Of a stretch of DNA of 34,039 nt, positions 18,588 through 27,701 are shown in pieces. Both the position numbers and the translations under genes were made by a program. The DNA is taken from assembly GCF_000142905.1 (NCBI RefSeq), contig NW_013657677.1, positions 440,191-474,229 of the forward strand. The letters run 5' to 3'. This DNA comes from Thecamonas trahens ATCC 50062 (taxonomy: Eukaryota > Apusozoa > Apusomonadida > Apusomonadidae). Below the pieces are notes generated by a model. That model had not been told where the DNA came from and did not search any database. It saw only the letters and a list, made by a program, of their open reading frames with translations. The number at the start of each line of letters is the position of its first letter. The first letter of the stretch is position 1.

Positions 18588-19904
18588 ATGGCCCTTCGCA
18601 TCCTGATTGCAGGTGGCGGCGTGGCCGGCCTGGCCGTGGCCCGCGCCCTGCGCGCCCGCTGCCCGCTGTCTGCTGCAGACATCACTGTGTGGCAGCCGCA
18701 TCGTCCGGTCGATGGTTGGTGGGGTGGCATGACGCTGACGCCGTCGGCTTGCCGCGTCCTCGACGCTGCGCTTGGTGTGTGGCCTGCTGTCTCGGCAGAC
18801 GATGCCTCTGTCGCCATTGACGCCTTTGTCACCACCGATGCTGCCGGCGATGAGCTGCTGCGCCTTGCCCCGGCCGCTGCGCCTGACTACGCGCCATACG
18901 GCTACCCGATGATCTCGGTTGAGCGGGCGGCGCTGATTGCGGCTCTCGCCGATAGCGCTGCACCAGCGCCCGAAGACCGCGCGCTGGCGAGTGTGGCGCA
19001 CGTGCCGGGTGCCGGGCGCACCGTTGTCGCCACCGATGCCGACGGCGGCGCCGATGACTTTGACCTTGTCATTGCTGCCGACGGCATCCACTCGGTGCTT
19101 GCGCCCAACGACGACGCACCACTGCTGGATCTTGGCCTCAAGACCGTCCGCGGCGTGTCAGACTCGGTTGCTGCCGCCGAGGCTGTCACCGCCATGGGCG
19201 GCGCCACGCTTGCGCTCGGCCGCGGCGTCTCGTGGTTTGCACGTGTTCTCCCGGGCGGCCGCTCGCAGTGGGCTGTCACGTTCCACTCGCCCGAAGACGC
19301 GTCGTTCCCGGATGGCGAGCGTGGCCTTGCCCGGGTCGCCGCGCTCGCCGCCGACGCCGGCCTGCTCGCCTCCGACTCGCTTGCGGTCGCCGCCTCACTC
19401 GACGGCACGCCGTCCGACGTGCTCCGGATCCACCAGCTCCGTGATCGCGACCCGGCCGCCGTTGGCTCGTATCTGGTGAGTGGTGACGACGGCGAGGTGC
19501 TGGGTGCTCGCATCGGCGACGCTGCGCACCCGATGTCACCGTTCTCGGGCGCCGGCGCCGTCGCCGCTCTCGAGGACGCCGCCGTACTCGCTCACACTGT
19601 TGCCGACGCCGCTGCCGGCAAGATCGACATCGCCCACGCGCTGCGTGCGTACAACGCGCTCCGTTTTGAAGCAGGCACCGCTATGGTCCTTCGGGGGCGG
19701 ACTGCCACCACCACCTCGCACACCCGCGGCGCTTTTACCGGCTTCCTCCGCAACAAGTTCCTCGGCTTCACCGGCTCGATGCTGGAGCGCGCCCAGGCGG
19801 CCAACAAGGCCAACCACGTCATCGCCGAGCACATGTACGATACCGCGAGCCTTGACTACGATGCAGCATATGAGGCGACTGCCAGCCCCCCGGCCGACCC
19901 GTAA
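18588..19904 (+). CDS. FAD-dependent monooxygenase (aromatic hydroxylase / UbiH type)
   Basis: 438 residues from ATG at 18588, the first ATG after the long C run. The N-terminal Rossmann fold starts RILIAGGGVAGLAVARAL, with the GxGxxG pattern written GGGVAG at residues 9-14. A middle motif DLVIAADGIHSVL matches the DG motif that contacts FAD and NADPH. ARIGDAAHPMSPFSGAGA (~307-324) is the second FAD-binding GD motif with the usual HPM-P--G-GA. Fold and motifs are those of group A flavin monooxygenases such as salicylate hydroxylase, kynurenine 3-monooxygenase and UbiH. There is no C-terminal membrane helix and no targeting peptide, so a cytosolic hydroxylase of unknown substrate fits best. 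It stands alone with its own promoter. Single exon. Confidence 0.88.
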   Translation: MALRILIAGGGVAGLAVARALRARCPLSAADITVWQPHRPVDGWWGGMTLTPSACRVLDAALGVWPAVSADDASVAIDAFVTTDAAGDELLRLAPAAAPDYAPYGYPMISVERAALIAALADSAAPAPEDRALASVAHVPGAGRTVVATDADGGADDFDLVIAADGIHSVLAPNDDAPLLDLGLKTVRGVSDSVAAAEAVTAMGGATLALGRGVSWFARVLPGGRSQWAVTFHSPEDASFPDGERGLARVAALAADAGLLASDSLAVAASLDGTPSDVLRIHQLRDRDPAAVGSYLVSGDDGEVLGARIGDAAHPMSPFSGAGAVAALEDAAVLAHTVADAAAGKIDIAHALRAYNALRFEAGTAMVLRGRTATTTSHTRGAFTGFLRNKFLGFTGSMLERAQAANKANHVIAEHMYDTASLDYDAAYEATASPPADP

Positions 19905-20181
19905 CCAGCCAAACGAAGCCAAGCCAGACGGTAAAACCTCCATCTGCCATGCGACTTTGGCTCGGCAGCTGTGCCGGCAGTCGATCGGAGCGACATCCCG
20001 GGCAGTTGGACCAAGACCAAGCCACGCGGCGCCTCCGAGGCAAGCAGTCCCCTCCCCCCCCTACTCACCCACCCATACACATACTCTCTTTCTCTCTTGC
20101 TCTCCTCACACCTCTCCACCTCTTCCCACCACCACCGCCGCATTTCCCCCTCCCCTCCCCCCCAACCGCCGCCACCTCGTC

Positions 20182-22296
20182 ATGTCAGTTTGGGGTGACA
20201 AGGGCACGGCCCACGGGTGGCTCTCGTACGCACTGGGCGACGATGCGTCGGACCAGCACTCGCTGCTGTTTGCGCGACATGGGCAGGTGCCTGCGGCGTC
20301 GCTCTCGGACTTTCGCTACATCCGCAACCTTGGCATCGGCACGTGGGGCGCCGTCATTCTCGTCTCGCTCGCCCACACCTACGAGGTCTACGCCATGAAG
20401 GTGATGGAGAAGGACACGCTGATCAAGACCGAAATGGTGGAGCAGACGGTGGAAGAGCAGGTGCTGCAGGGCGCGGCGTCGGCATCACCGCTGGTGGTCA
20501 ACCTCCGGTACGCCTTCCAGACCGAGCGCAAGATCTGTATCGTCATGGACTTTCTGCCCGGCGGCGACCTCTTCCGCCTCCTCTCGCGCCAGCCGCACAA
20601 CATCTTCCCCGAAGCGACGGCCAAGTTCTACGCGGCCGAGACTGCCGTTGCCATCCTCCACCTCCACCGGCTTGGCATCATCTACCGCGACATGAAGCTG
20701 GAAAATGTGCTGCTCTCGGCCGACGGCCACGTCCGGCTCACCGACTTTGGCCTCGCCAAGAAGATCTTCTCCAAGCGGACGTCGACCATTGTGGGCACGC
20801 CCGAGTACATGGCGCCCGAGATTCTGCTCTCCAAGTCGTACGACACTCGGGTCGACTGGTGGGCCTTTGGCGTCTGCCTCTTTGTCATGATGGTGGGCAA
20901 GTACCCCAACACCTCGTCGCCCATCGCCAACCAGGTCCCGGCCTCACTTGGGCTCTCGATCTCGTGTCTCGACATCATGCAGTCGCTCCTCACTCAAAAA
21001 GTTAAGAAGCGGCTCGCCGGCCGCGACGTCCTCAAGCACCCGTGGTTTGCCGACTATGACTTTGACGCCGTCGAGCGCTTCGAGTACGAGCCGCCGCTTG
21101 GCATCGAGCTCGAGCCGCTGCCGGACCCAGTTGAGCTCCCGTCGTGGCCGCTCCTCACCGAGTCCCTTCTCGACTCGTACTTTACTCCGGTGACGGCCGC
21201 CACGCCTTCGGCTACGCCGCGGCCCATGTTTGGCGGCGACGGTGGCGGCGGCTCAGAGTCGGTCGCCAAGCTCGCCGACAGGCTCCGCGAGAGCTCGTCA
21301 GGTGCAAACTCGACCAACTTTCTCTCTGCACTCCCGGCTCACGCCCAGTACCCGGCATCTGGCCCAGGCTCGGCCCGCTCGCAGTCGACCTCGTTCGAGA
21401 CCCCGCACCGCGGCTGGGCTCGCTCTACTCCGGACCTCGGCAAGTTTGTCCGCCAGCGGACAGACTCGGCCAATTCGGCGCTGCCGTCGATGAGCCGCCC
21501 GCCCATCGCCTCCCGCGGCGGCCACGCGCTTGAGCGCATTCCGTCCGAGTCGCAGACGCCGCCGACGGGCCGCAACGAGCGGCCGTCGTCGTCGCACTCC
21601 CACTCGCACCGCCACCGCCACCACTCGTCGTCGCATGGCCACCACCACCGCTCGGGCCACCACAAGCACCACTCGTCGCGCTCCCACCGCCACGCGTCGC
21701 GTGACCGTTCCGCCTCGCACGAGCGGTCACGGTCGCGCTCCCGCGATCGGCGCAGCTCGCGCGACCGCTCTCGTGGCGACTCGGCGTCGCGCAAGTCTGA
21801 TGACGCCGACGGCACAGGCTCGGTCGTCGATCATGCCGAGGACTCGCTCACCTCGCTCGCAGACCGTGTCTCGGCGCTCGAGAGCGAGAAGCGCGCCCTC
21901 GCCGCCACCGTCGCTACCCAGGCCGAGCGCATCCGCCAGCTCCAAGTTACCACCTCGAACCACATCACCGAGATGTCCGACCTCCGCGACTTGGTCCGCG
22001 ACCTCGAGGCCCGGCTCAACGACTACGCGGCCCAAGGCCACGACGAGCCGCTCGTTGAGGAGCCGCTGCCGGTGACTCGCACCTCGCGCGAGACTACGCC
22101 GCGCGAGAACGAGGCTCCGTTCCGTGTCTCACCGCACATGAGCCCGCGCGACCGTCGCCTGTCGTCGGGCGCTGAGCGCTCGCCGCGGCTTGTCCCCGAG
22201 CCGGCGCTCGTTGTCGCCACCGAGTTTGGCGACGCTGATGATGAGACTGACTTTGACGACGACTACCTCTTCTCGTACTCGTCGACCGATGAATGA
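20182..22296 (+). CDS. AGC-type Ser/Thr protein kinase with His/RS-rich tail and coiled coil
   Basis: 704 residues. ATG at 20182 follows a ~120-bp C/T-rich leader. The kinase domain spans ~44-300: glycine loop LGIGTWGAV (from ~50), catalytic Lys in YAMK (73), YRDMKLEN with Asp at 170, DFG at 188, and APE at ~211. YRD-KLEN is typical of Akt-like AGC kinases, but there is no PH or C1/C2 domain, so the subfamily is open. All catalytic residues are present. After ~300 comes a low-complexity region. Residues ~468-540 are a His-rich then Arg/Ser-rich stretch (HSHSHRHRHH, SRSRSRDRR), which could bind metal or direct the kinase to nuclear speckles. A coiled coil lies at ~554-616, and the C-terminus is acidic (DADDETDFDDDY). 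The stop lies 33 bp from the convergent RPA1-like stop. Confidence 0.9.
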   Translation: MSVWGDKGTAHGWLSYALGDDASDQHSLLFARHGQVPAASLSDFRYIRNLGIGTWGAVILVSLAHTYEVYAMKVMEKDTLIKTEMVEQTVEEQVLQGAASASPLVVNLRYAFQTERKICIVMDFLPGGDLFRLLSRQPHNIFPEATAKFYAAETAVAILHLHRLGIIYRDMKLENVLLSADGHVRLTDFGLAKKIFSKRTSTIVGTPEYMAPEILLSKSYDTRVDWWAFGVCLFVMMVGKYPNTSSPIANQVPASLGLSISCLDIMQSLLTQKVKKRLAGRDVLKHPWFADYDFDAVERFEYEPPLGIELEPLPDPVELPSWPLLTESLLDSYFTPVTAATPSATPRPMFGGDGGGGSESVAKLADRLRESSSGANSTNFLSALPAHAQYPASGPGSARSQSTSFETPHRGWARSTPDLGKFVRQRTDSANSALPSMSRPPIASRGGHALERIPSESQTPPTGRNERPSSSHSHSHRHRHHSSSHGHHHRSGHHKHHSSRSHRHASRDRSASHERSRSRSRDRRSSRDRSRGDSASRKSDDADGTGSVVDHAEDSLTSLADRVSALESEKRALAATVATQAERIRQLQVTTSNHITEMSDLRDLVRDLEARLNDYAAQGHDEPLVEEPLPVTRTSRETTPRENEAPFRVSPHMSPRDRRLSSGAERSPRLVPEPALVVATEFGDADDETDFDDDYLFSYSSTDE

Positions 22297-22329
22297 AAAT
22301 CGACAAGAGCGTTTACCAAAGGCGGCAGG

Positions 22330-23878
22330 CTACGCTCGCCGGAGCGCCAGCAGCCGTAGCTCGCCGGTCGATGCCGAGAGTTCAAACGCGGCGTCGACAG
22401 TGGCCCACAGGATCGAAGAGTGGAGGAGGACAAGGACCGCGTCGTCGGAGAGTGTGGCGTACGCTGCGTGGGTGAGCGAGCCGAGCAGAGTCTGCGCAAC
22501 CTCGCCAAAGACCGTGATCGGTGCGGTGACACCGGTCTCGTCGAGCAGCCGCATCTCGACCCTCCAGCATGGCTGCCCGGTTGTCCCGGGCTCCAGCACG
22601 TGGCCTGAAGGGCAGATTGGCCGCATCGCGCGTGAACACTGCGGGCAGGCGGTGTAAAACGCCCGCGAGCGATCACGCGCTGCAAACGGGAGGCCAAAGT
22701 CGAGAACACGGACACCGCGCAGGACGCCGATCGGCGCGTCCGAGCCCAGCGCAAACGAGCTGCGTGACAACTCGGCAATGGTAGTCTCGCGCAGCTCGTT
22801 GTGGCTTCCGGGTGCGTCGCTGAGAAGCGCACGGAGCGTCGAGGTCTGCCGAAGGCGTGCGGCGCGGGTCTTCCGGGCGTGGACAGCCACCGCCGCGTCA
22901 AAGTGGGCGTCGAGCTCATCCGGCGCCTCAAACGACGGCAGGAGCGTGACCGAGCCACCAAACGGGAGAGTGAGTGCAGGCAGGCTCGCGCCAGCTCCCG
23001 AGTCGGGAAGCATCTTGGCGCCGTGGAGTGCCACGAGCGAGCCGGAGGTGATCTCGGGCGCCACAAAGGCGGCGACATCGTCAGGCACGTAGAGTGCAGC
23101 GCGGGCCCCACCAGCATCGACCAGGACCAGCTTGAGCTTACCGCGGGTGGTGGACTCGCGCGCAACAACGCGGACAACCGCGAGATCGACCTTGCGCGGC
23201 TCCCGCTTGCCCGCACCGGAAACTCGACCGCCGCCGCCAGCGCGGTCAGCGCACCGCTTCCAACCCCAGCCACGTGATCCGGCAAGTACGAGAGCGTCGA
23301 CGCGCTGGTGGCAGCAAGGACATCGCCAGCTGAGACCGGGACCACGCCCTGCCCCGTCGCCGAGCTGAGAACAAGCTTAAAGGCCGAGGTTGTTCGCGGC
23401 CCGTGGGAACTGCTCGCGTCGCGCGGCTTGACCTCCGGGTTTTCGACGGCGAGGCAGGCGACAAGGCCGGCCGTGGTGGCGTCTGCAGTCGCAGCTGCGG
23501 CTACTGCAGCTACCGCCTCTGCAGCAGCATCCCACGCCTCGACAAGGATGTCCCCGGTGCCATCGCGGATGACAAGCGAGGTGACTGCACCCCGGAGCGG
23601 GCCGAGTCGAGAGGCCGGGGCCTGAGTTGATCGTGGCCGGGATCAAGCCCGCGATCATGATCGTGAGGCACAGTCGCCGGGGTTCTCCGCGGCCGCTTGC
23701 GGGTAAAGTAGCGGAGTGAGCGGAGGGCAACGATGGAGCCCAGGACGACAACGTTTGTTGAAGTAGCTCGGATTGAGCCGATGGGGGTGCGGGCGAGGGC
23801 AGCGTGCAGCGGAGGGGCGTTCATGGCCGTCGACGAGTGTGGGCGGGGTTCGGAAAAGGCCGTGTGAATGCCGGACAT
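22330..23878 (-). CDS. RPA1-like (replication protein A large subunit-type) OB-fold protein
   Basis: Three OB-fold segments occur in RPA70 order but in shifting frames. DBD-A-like: SLVIRDGTGDILVEAW (~23550). DBD-B-like: KLKLVLVDAGGARAALYV followed by SGSLVALHGAKM (~23000-23150). DBD-C-like with zinc ribbon: FYTACPQC, CPSGH, then WRVEMRLLDETGV and ITVFGEVAQTLLG (~22450-22650), close to the RPA C-terminal domain. A phase-consistent model is 23672-23878, 23274-23621 and 22330-23205, with introns of 50 bp (23622-23671) and 68 bp (23206-23273), all phase 0, giving 476 residues. Single-base indels would be an alternative to either intron. The N-terminal protein-interaction OB fold of RPA70 is absent. 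It could be a divergent RPA1, a meiotic paralogue such as MEIOB, or another ssDNA-binding protein. ATG 23824 is an alternative start. Confidence 0.62.
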
Positions 23879-23909
23879 GTTGCAGACGGCGATGTGTTTA
23901 GGGACAAGG

Positions 23910-24869
23910 TCAGGACTGACTGGGAGTGCCAGTGTAGCTGGCTTCGAGACGGGATCGCAGATGGTCGCCGGCGGTGAGTCCGGGCATGTTGCGGACCGCG
24001 ATGTGGTCGTGCGGGTGGACAAAGAGGGCGAGGGCGAAGCGATGCGCGGTGGCGCGGCCACGGACGCGGTGGAGTGTGGAGGGGAAGAGGCCTGTCGACC
24101 AGTCGTGGAGGAGGTCGCCGACGTTGACGACGACGGTATTGCGAACAACCGGGACGCGGATCCAGTCATTGCCGACAAGGACCTCCAGATCATCGCTAGT
24201 GGAAGCTGGGTCGTTGTCGTCGACGCCGCGATCATCGCGAAAGAGAAGCGTGATGGTGCCGTAGTCTGTGTGCGCACCAGCACGAAGGACACAGCCGTCG
24301 TCGTCGACAGCCACAACGCCGTCACTGTCTGTGATCGGCGAGTAGTGAAGGGCACGGAGGGTGGTGCCCGAGGTAGCGGCGGGCGCCGCCGAGGCATCGT
24401 GGGCGGCGACAAAGGCGGCAATGTCGTCGTCGCCCATGGCCTCGCCGATGGCGGCCAGCAGAGCAAGGGCGGCAGCCGAGGCAGCATCGAGGAGCGCGGC
24501 GAGTGCGTCGGCGTCGGCTTTGTCCGTGGTGGCGGCAACAGCCGCCAAGACTGTTGCGGCCGAGTCGCGGGGCAGGTTGAGCGCTTCCTTGCCGACGTCG
24601 GGGTGGGAGACGCCGAGCCTCTCCCGGCCAATGGCCACATAGCCGGCATTAGTCTCGGCCTCCCAGGCGCAGGCAGCGATCTTGGTCGTCGTGTCGGCGG
24701 TGAAGAATCGAGCGGCGGCGTCAAAAGCAGCGTCGACGACGTGGCGAGGAACGCCGGCAAAGTCGTCGACGAGGAAGAAGCCTGTCCGGCTGGCAGCGTC
24801 ACGCATGTGCGCAGCTGTGTGGGGGTAGGGGAGGTGGGGAATGGGCGGGAGGTCCGCGATGGATGCCAT
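23910..24869 (-). CDS. 2-oxoglutarate/Fe(II)-dependent dioxygenase, isopenicillin N synthase-like fold
   Basis: 319 residues from ATG at 24869, which follows a C-run (14 C on the coding strand). The N-terminal DIOX_N part has GFFLVDDFAGV. The catalytic double-stranded beta helix has HTDYGTITLLF near residue 198 (first Fe ligand His and the Asp) and STLHRVRG near 266 (second His ligand). The 2-oxoglutarate-binding RxS position reads HRFALALF, with Ala in place of the usual Ser. Family members oxidise small molecules using 2-oxoglutarate, iron and oxygen; the substrate is not predictable. An acidic segment near residues 210-225 (DDRGVDDNDPASTSDD) is a small insertion. It is 31 bp upstream of the RPA1-like gene on the same strand and 116 bp downstream of MCM5. 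Confidence 0.9.
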   Translation of the reverse strand: MASIADLPPIPHLPYPHTAAHMRDAASRTGFFLVDDFAGVPRHVVDAAFDAAARFFTADTTTKIAACAWEAETNAGYVAIGRERLGVSHPDVGKEALNLPRDSAATVLAAVAATTDKADADALAALLDAASAAALALLAAIGEAMGDDDIAAFVAAHDASAAPAATSGTTLRALHYSPITDSDGVVAVDDDGCVLRAGAHTDYGTITLLFRDDRGVDDNDPASTSDDLEVLVGNDWIRVPVVRNTVVVNVGDLLHDWSTGLFPSTLHRVRGRATAHRFALALFVHPHDHIAVRNMPGLTAGDHLRSRLEASYTGTPSQS

Positions 24870-24985
24870 GTGCGACGGGGGGGGGGGGGGGGCAGATTGT
24901 GACAGGTGTGCTGTTTCGCAAGCGACATTTACGGAGCCCGTGTCGTGAGTGATGCAGGGCGCGAGGGCGGGAGGAGGGGATAGAA

Positions 24986-27253
24986 CTAGGAGCGTACACG
25001 GCGGAGCATGCGGCGCTGGTTAGTGTGCTCGTAGGCGCCGCGCGAGATGGAGGCACCGATGGCGCGGCGGATGGTGTACTCCTTGTAACCGGCCTGAACC
25101 AGCTGGGTCTCGATGCGCTGCAGCGGCGCGGTGTGGCCGAGGGGAAGGATCTTGGCGAGGTGACGCTCGCAGTTCTCGAGAGCCACCTTCTCTTCTTCGG
25201 AGATGGGCCCCATGTCGAGGTGGCCCGACTCTGCAGCGTCGAGTGTGGAGACGCGGAAGAGGCGGAGGGCCTCATCGACGTGGCGTGGTTCTGCGACGGT
25301 AGCGAGCTCCATCTTGGCGAGCGACTCTGCAATGCGGACGATGGCCTCGAGCTGACGGACGGTGATGGGGAAGGTGGCCATTTGGCCCGACTGGCGGGCA
25401 GCCTCGCGGACAGAGGAGCGAATATTGACGTACTGGTTGGCGAGCGAGTCGGCGGCGGCCTGGGAGAGGCGCGGCGAGACCTTGGAGCGGGCGTAGGCGA
25501 CGTACTTCTTGAGGAGCGGGATGGGCAGATCACCGACGGTCCGCTCGATCTCAAGCGATTTGTGGATGGAGATGACGTGCTGGGCGATGCGACGGTCGTT
25601 GGCCTCATTCTTCTGGTCGCGGACGATAAAGATGAGGTCGAAACGCGAGAGGATGGTGCCGCGGAAGTCGATCTGCTCTGCGGCGGACTTTGTCTCGTCG
25701 TACTTGCCAAACACCGGGTTTGCGGCGGCAAGGACGGAAGTCCGCGAGTTGAGGATTGTGGTGATGCCAGCCTTGGCGATGGAGATGGTCTGCTGCTCCA
25801 TGGCCTCGTGGATGGCGACGCGGTCCTCTTCGCGCATCTTGTCAAACTCGTCGATGCAGACAACGCCGCCGTCGGCAAGAACCATGGCGCCGGCCTCGAG
25901 GTAAAACTCGCGCGACGACGGGTCCTTGATGACCGAGGCGGTGAGACCTGCGGCGGACGAGCCCTTGCCCGAGGTGTAGACGGCGATGGGCGCGACCTTT
26001 TCGACAAACTTGAGGAATTGCGACTTGCCTGTTCCGGGGTCACCGAGCAGTAGAACGTTGATGTCGCCACGCAAGCGCATGCCGTCGGGCAGCTGCTTGC
26101 GGGCGCCGCCAAAGAGGAGGCAGGCGATGGCCTTCTTGATGTCTTCGTGGCCAAAGATGGCCGGGTCAATCGAGTCCGCAATGTGGTTATAGATGTTGGG
26201 CTGCTCCGAAATGGCGCGGAGCTCCTCCTCCTCTTCGGGGGTGAACGAGGTGGAGGCGCGGCCGGTGCCATCCTCGTCGATGCGCATGCCGATGACGCGG
26301 ACGTACGGCGAGGGGAGGCCGGCCGAGCGCGAGCGGCGGGTGGCGCCGGAAAAGGTGGTGTACTCGCCGGCGAGAGCGACCCGGGTTCCGGGCACAACCT
26401 TGTCAACCAGGTTGCGGTCGACTGAGAGGAGGACCTGGCGCGGCATCTCACCGGTGGGCACGTCCTCAGGCGACTCCTGGAGCTTGAGCGTCTGCTGGTC
26501 GACGTAGTCGGACTTGTCGGCGACAATGAGGTACGGATCGAGGCCGCAGTCGTCTCCCTGGCCCTGGCGGGCGCGGAGGCACTTACGCGGGACGACGATG
26601 CCCGAGAAGCCGAGCCGGCCCTTGAGCAACTGCTCGTCGGCGCAGGTCCGGCAACGGACGACGATGCCGGCGGCCTTGGCGCGGGTCCGCGACGCCGAGA
26701 TGACGATGCCACGGATAAAGACTAGGCGCGAGATGTGGACCGACATAAGGTCCCGGAGCTGGATGGGCACCGACGTGGTCTGCAGCATGACCTGGATGTC
26801 GGCAATAGCCGGGCTGCCGCCGGCGGCGCCTGCGCCGCCCAGCCCGCCGCCCACGCCACCCGCAGCGCCCTCCTTACCCGCCGCCAGCGGGTCGTCGTCA
26901 GGCAGCGCGCCGCCCGAGCCTCCGGGCGCAAAAATCTGCTTGGCCGCGTCCTTGGCCGCCAGCTCAAACTGCTCCACATACTCTGCCGGCGCCTCAACCA
27001 GGGTGTCGGCCAGCGCCTCGTCGTAGGCCTTGAGGTGCTCGAGCTGGACCTCGAGCTGGTACTTGCGGAGGACGTAGTTGGCCCGGAGCTGGTCGCGGTA
27101 GGTAAAGACGTTACCGTCACGGAAGTTGCGAATAAAGTTGAGGAACTTGGCCCGGGCGTCCGAAGGCTGCAGCGATGCCGCCGACCGGGGGACGAGCTCC
27201 TGGTCCGAGGTGAAAATTTGCCCAGCATCAAAGCCGGTGGCCACACCCGCCAT
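24986..27253 (-). CDS. MCM5: MCM5, subunit of the replicative helicase MCM2-7
   Basis: 755 residues from ATG at 27253 (MAGVATGFDAGQIF). The frame is open further upstream, but without a better start. The N-terminal domain has the MCM zinc finger (CRTC near residue 200, then VVPRKC and DDC). The ATPase has Walker A GDPGTGKSQFLKFVEK (~400), Walker B VCIDEFDKM (~464), the Asn sensor (AAANPVFGKYDE) and the arginine finger SRFDLIF (~537). Similarity to MCM5 is high throughout: AIACLLFGG-RK-LPDG, YTSGKGSSAAGLTASVI, DRVAIHEAMEQQTISIAKAG, and the RRMLRRVRS-type C-terminus. Two differences stand out. Walker A has GTGKS instead of the MCM-typical GTAKS. A Gly/Ala-rich insert sits at ~105-145 between the N-terminal helices and the OB fold. 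Single exon, divergent from the pseudokinase-HECT gene. Confidence 0.97.
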   Translation of the reverse strand: MAGVATGFDAGQIFTSDQELVPRSAASLQPSDARAKFLNFIRNFRDGNVFTYRDQLRANYVLRKYQLEVQLEHLKAYDEALADTLVEAPAEYVEQFELAAKDAAKQIFAPGGSGGALPDDDPLAAGKEGAAGGVGGGLGGAGAAGGSPAIADIQVMLQTTSVPIQLRDLMSVHISRLVFIRGIVISASRTRAKAAGIVVRCRTCADEQLLKGRLGFSGIVVPRKCLRARQGQGDDCGLDPYLIVADKSDYVDQQTLKLQESPEDVPTGEMPRQVLLSVDRNLVDKVVPGTRVALAGEYTTFSGATRRSRSAGLPSPYVRVIGMRIDEDGTGRASTSFTPEEEEELRAISEQPNIYNHIADSIDPAIFGHEDIKKAIACLLFGGARKQLPDGMRLRGDINVLLLGDPGTGKSQFLKFVEKVAPIAVYTSGKGSSAAGLTASVIKDPSSREFYLEAGAMVLADGGVVCIDEFDKMREEDRVAIHEAMEQQTISIAKAGITTILNSRTSVLAAANPVFGKYDETKSAAEQIDFRGTILSRFDLIFIVRDQKNEANDRRIAQHVISIHKSLEIERTVGDLPIPLLKKYVAYARSKVSPRLSQAAADSLANQYVNIRSSVREAARQSGQMATFPITVRQLEAIVRIAESLAKMELATVAEPRHVDEALRLFRVSTLDAAESGHLDMGPISEEEKVALENCERHLAKILPLGHTAPLQRIETQLVQAGYKEYTIRRAIGASISRGAYEHTNQRRMLRRVRS

Positions 27254-27405
27254 GGTTGGATGGGGAGGGGAGGGGTAGAGGGAGGGGTAGCGGTGTACGA
27301 GGGGGGGGGGGGGAGGGGAGGGGAAGATGGGGTGGCGATGGGGTTGATAGGGTTGATGGGGTGGAGGGGGAGGGGGGGGAGGGGGGGGGTAGTGGGTGAG
27401 ACGAT

Positions 27406-27572
27406 GAAAACGGTGGCTGGTGGCTGGCAATGATGGTGGCTGGTGGCTGGCAATGGTGGTTGGCGGTGGCCGGGCGGTGGCTGGCAATGGTTGGCGGTGG
27501 CTGGCTGGCTGGCTGGCCGGCTGATTGGTGGCCGTTCGTTCGGTCGTTCGTTCGTTCGTTCGTTGGTTTGTT
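27406..27572 (+). repeat. Low-complexity GGTGGCTGGCAATG-type and TTCG repeats
   Basis: Imperfect repeats of ggtggctggcaatg and tggcggtggc from ~27406, a short GGCT run (about 27498-27517), then a run of ttcg tetranucleotides at about 27532-27564. They lie in the spacer between MCM5 and the HECT gene and are likely slippage products. Confidence 0.8.
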
Positions 27573-27610
27573 GGTAAATGGCAGGTGATTTGCAATTGCC
27601 TCAGTGCCAC

Positions 27611-27622
27611 TTTGGCGCCAAA
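27611..27622. promoter_or_regulatory. Perfect palindromic E2F/DP site
   Basis: TTTGGCGCCAAA is its own reverse complement and contains TTTSGCGC, the E2F consensus, on both strands. It lies 358 bp upstream of the MCM5 ATG and 79 bp upstream of the HECT-gene ATG. MCM genes are standard E2F targets in animals and plants, so this placement fits cell-cycle control of MCM5. Function is inferred, not shown. Confidence 0.65.
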
Positions 27623-27701
27623 CCAGTCTCTCTGCTGCAGTACGGCGACTGCGTTGCGCACTGCACCCCACAGGCAAGACCACGTCTCCCGAACCACGGC
27701 T

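Larger units (their letters stand above)
27254..27701. promoter_or_regulatory. Bidirectional promoter region, MCM5 / pseudokinase-HECT
   Basis: 448 bp between divergent ATGs. The MCM5 side (27254-27400) is G-rich on plus, so C/T-rich for MCM5. The middle is low-complexity repeat (27406-27572). An E2F palindrome is at 27611-27622. The HECT side ends with ctgcaccccacag at 27661-27673, which could be a 3' splice site or leader pyrimidine tract. Confidence 0.6.

Noticed and set aside
27406-27572. Repeats considered as a CRISPR-like or satellite array
   Set aside because: Units are short, imperfect and without unique spacers; simple slippage repeats in a eukaryotic promoter.
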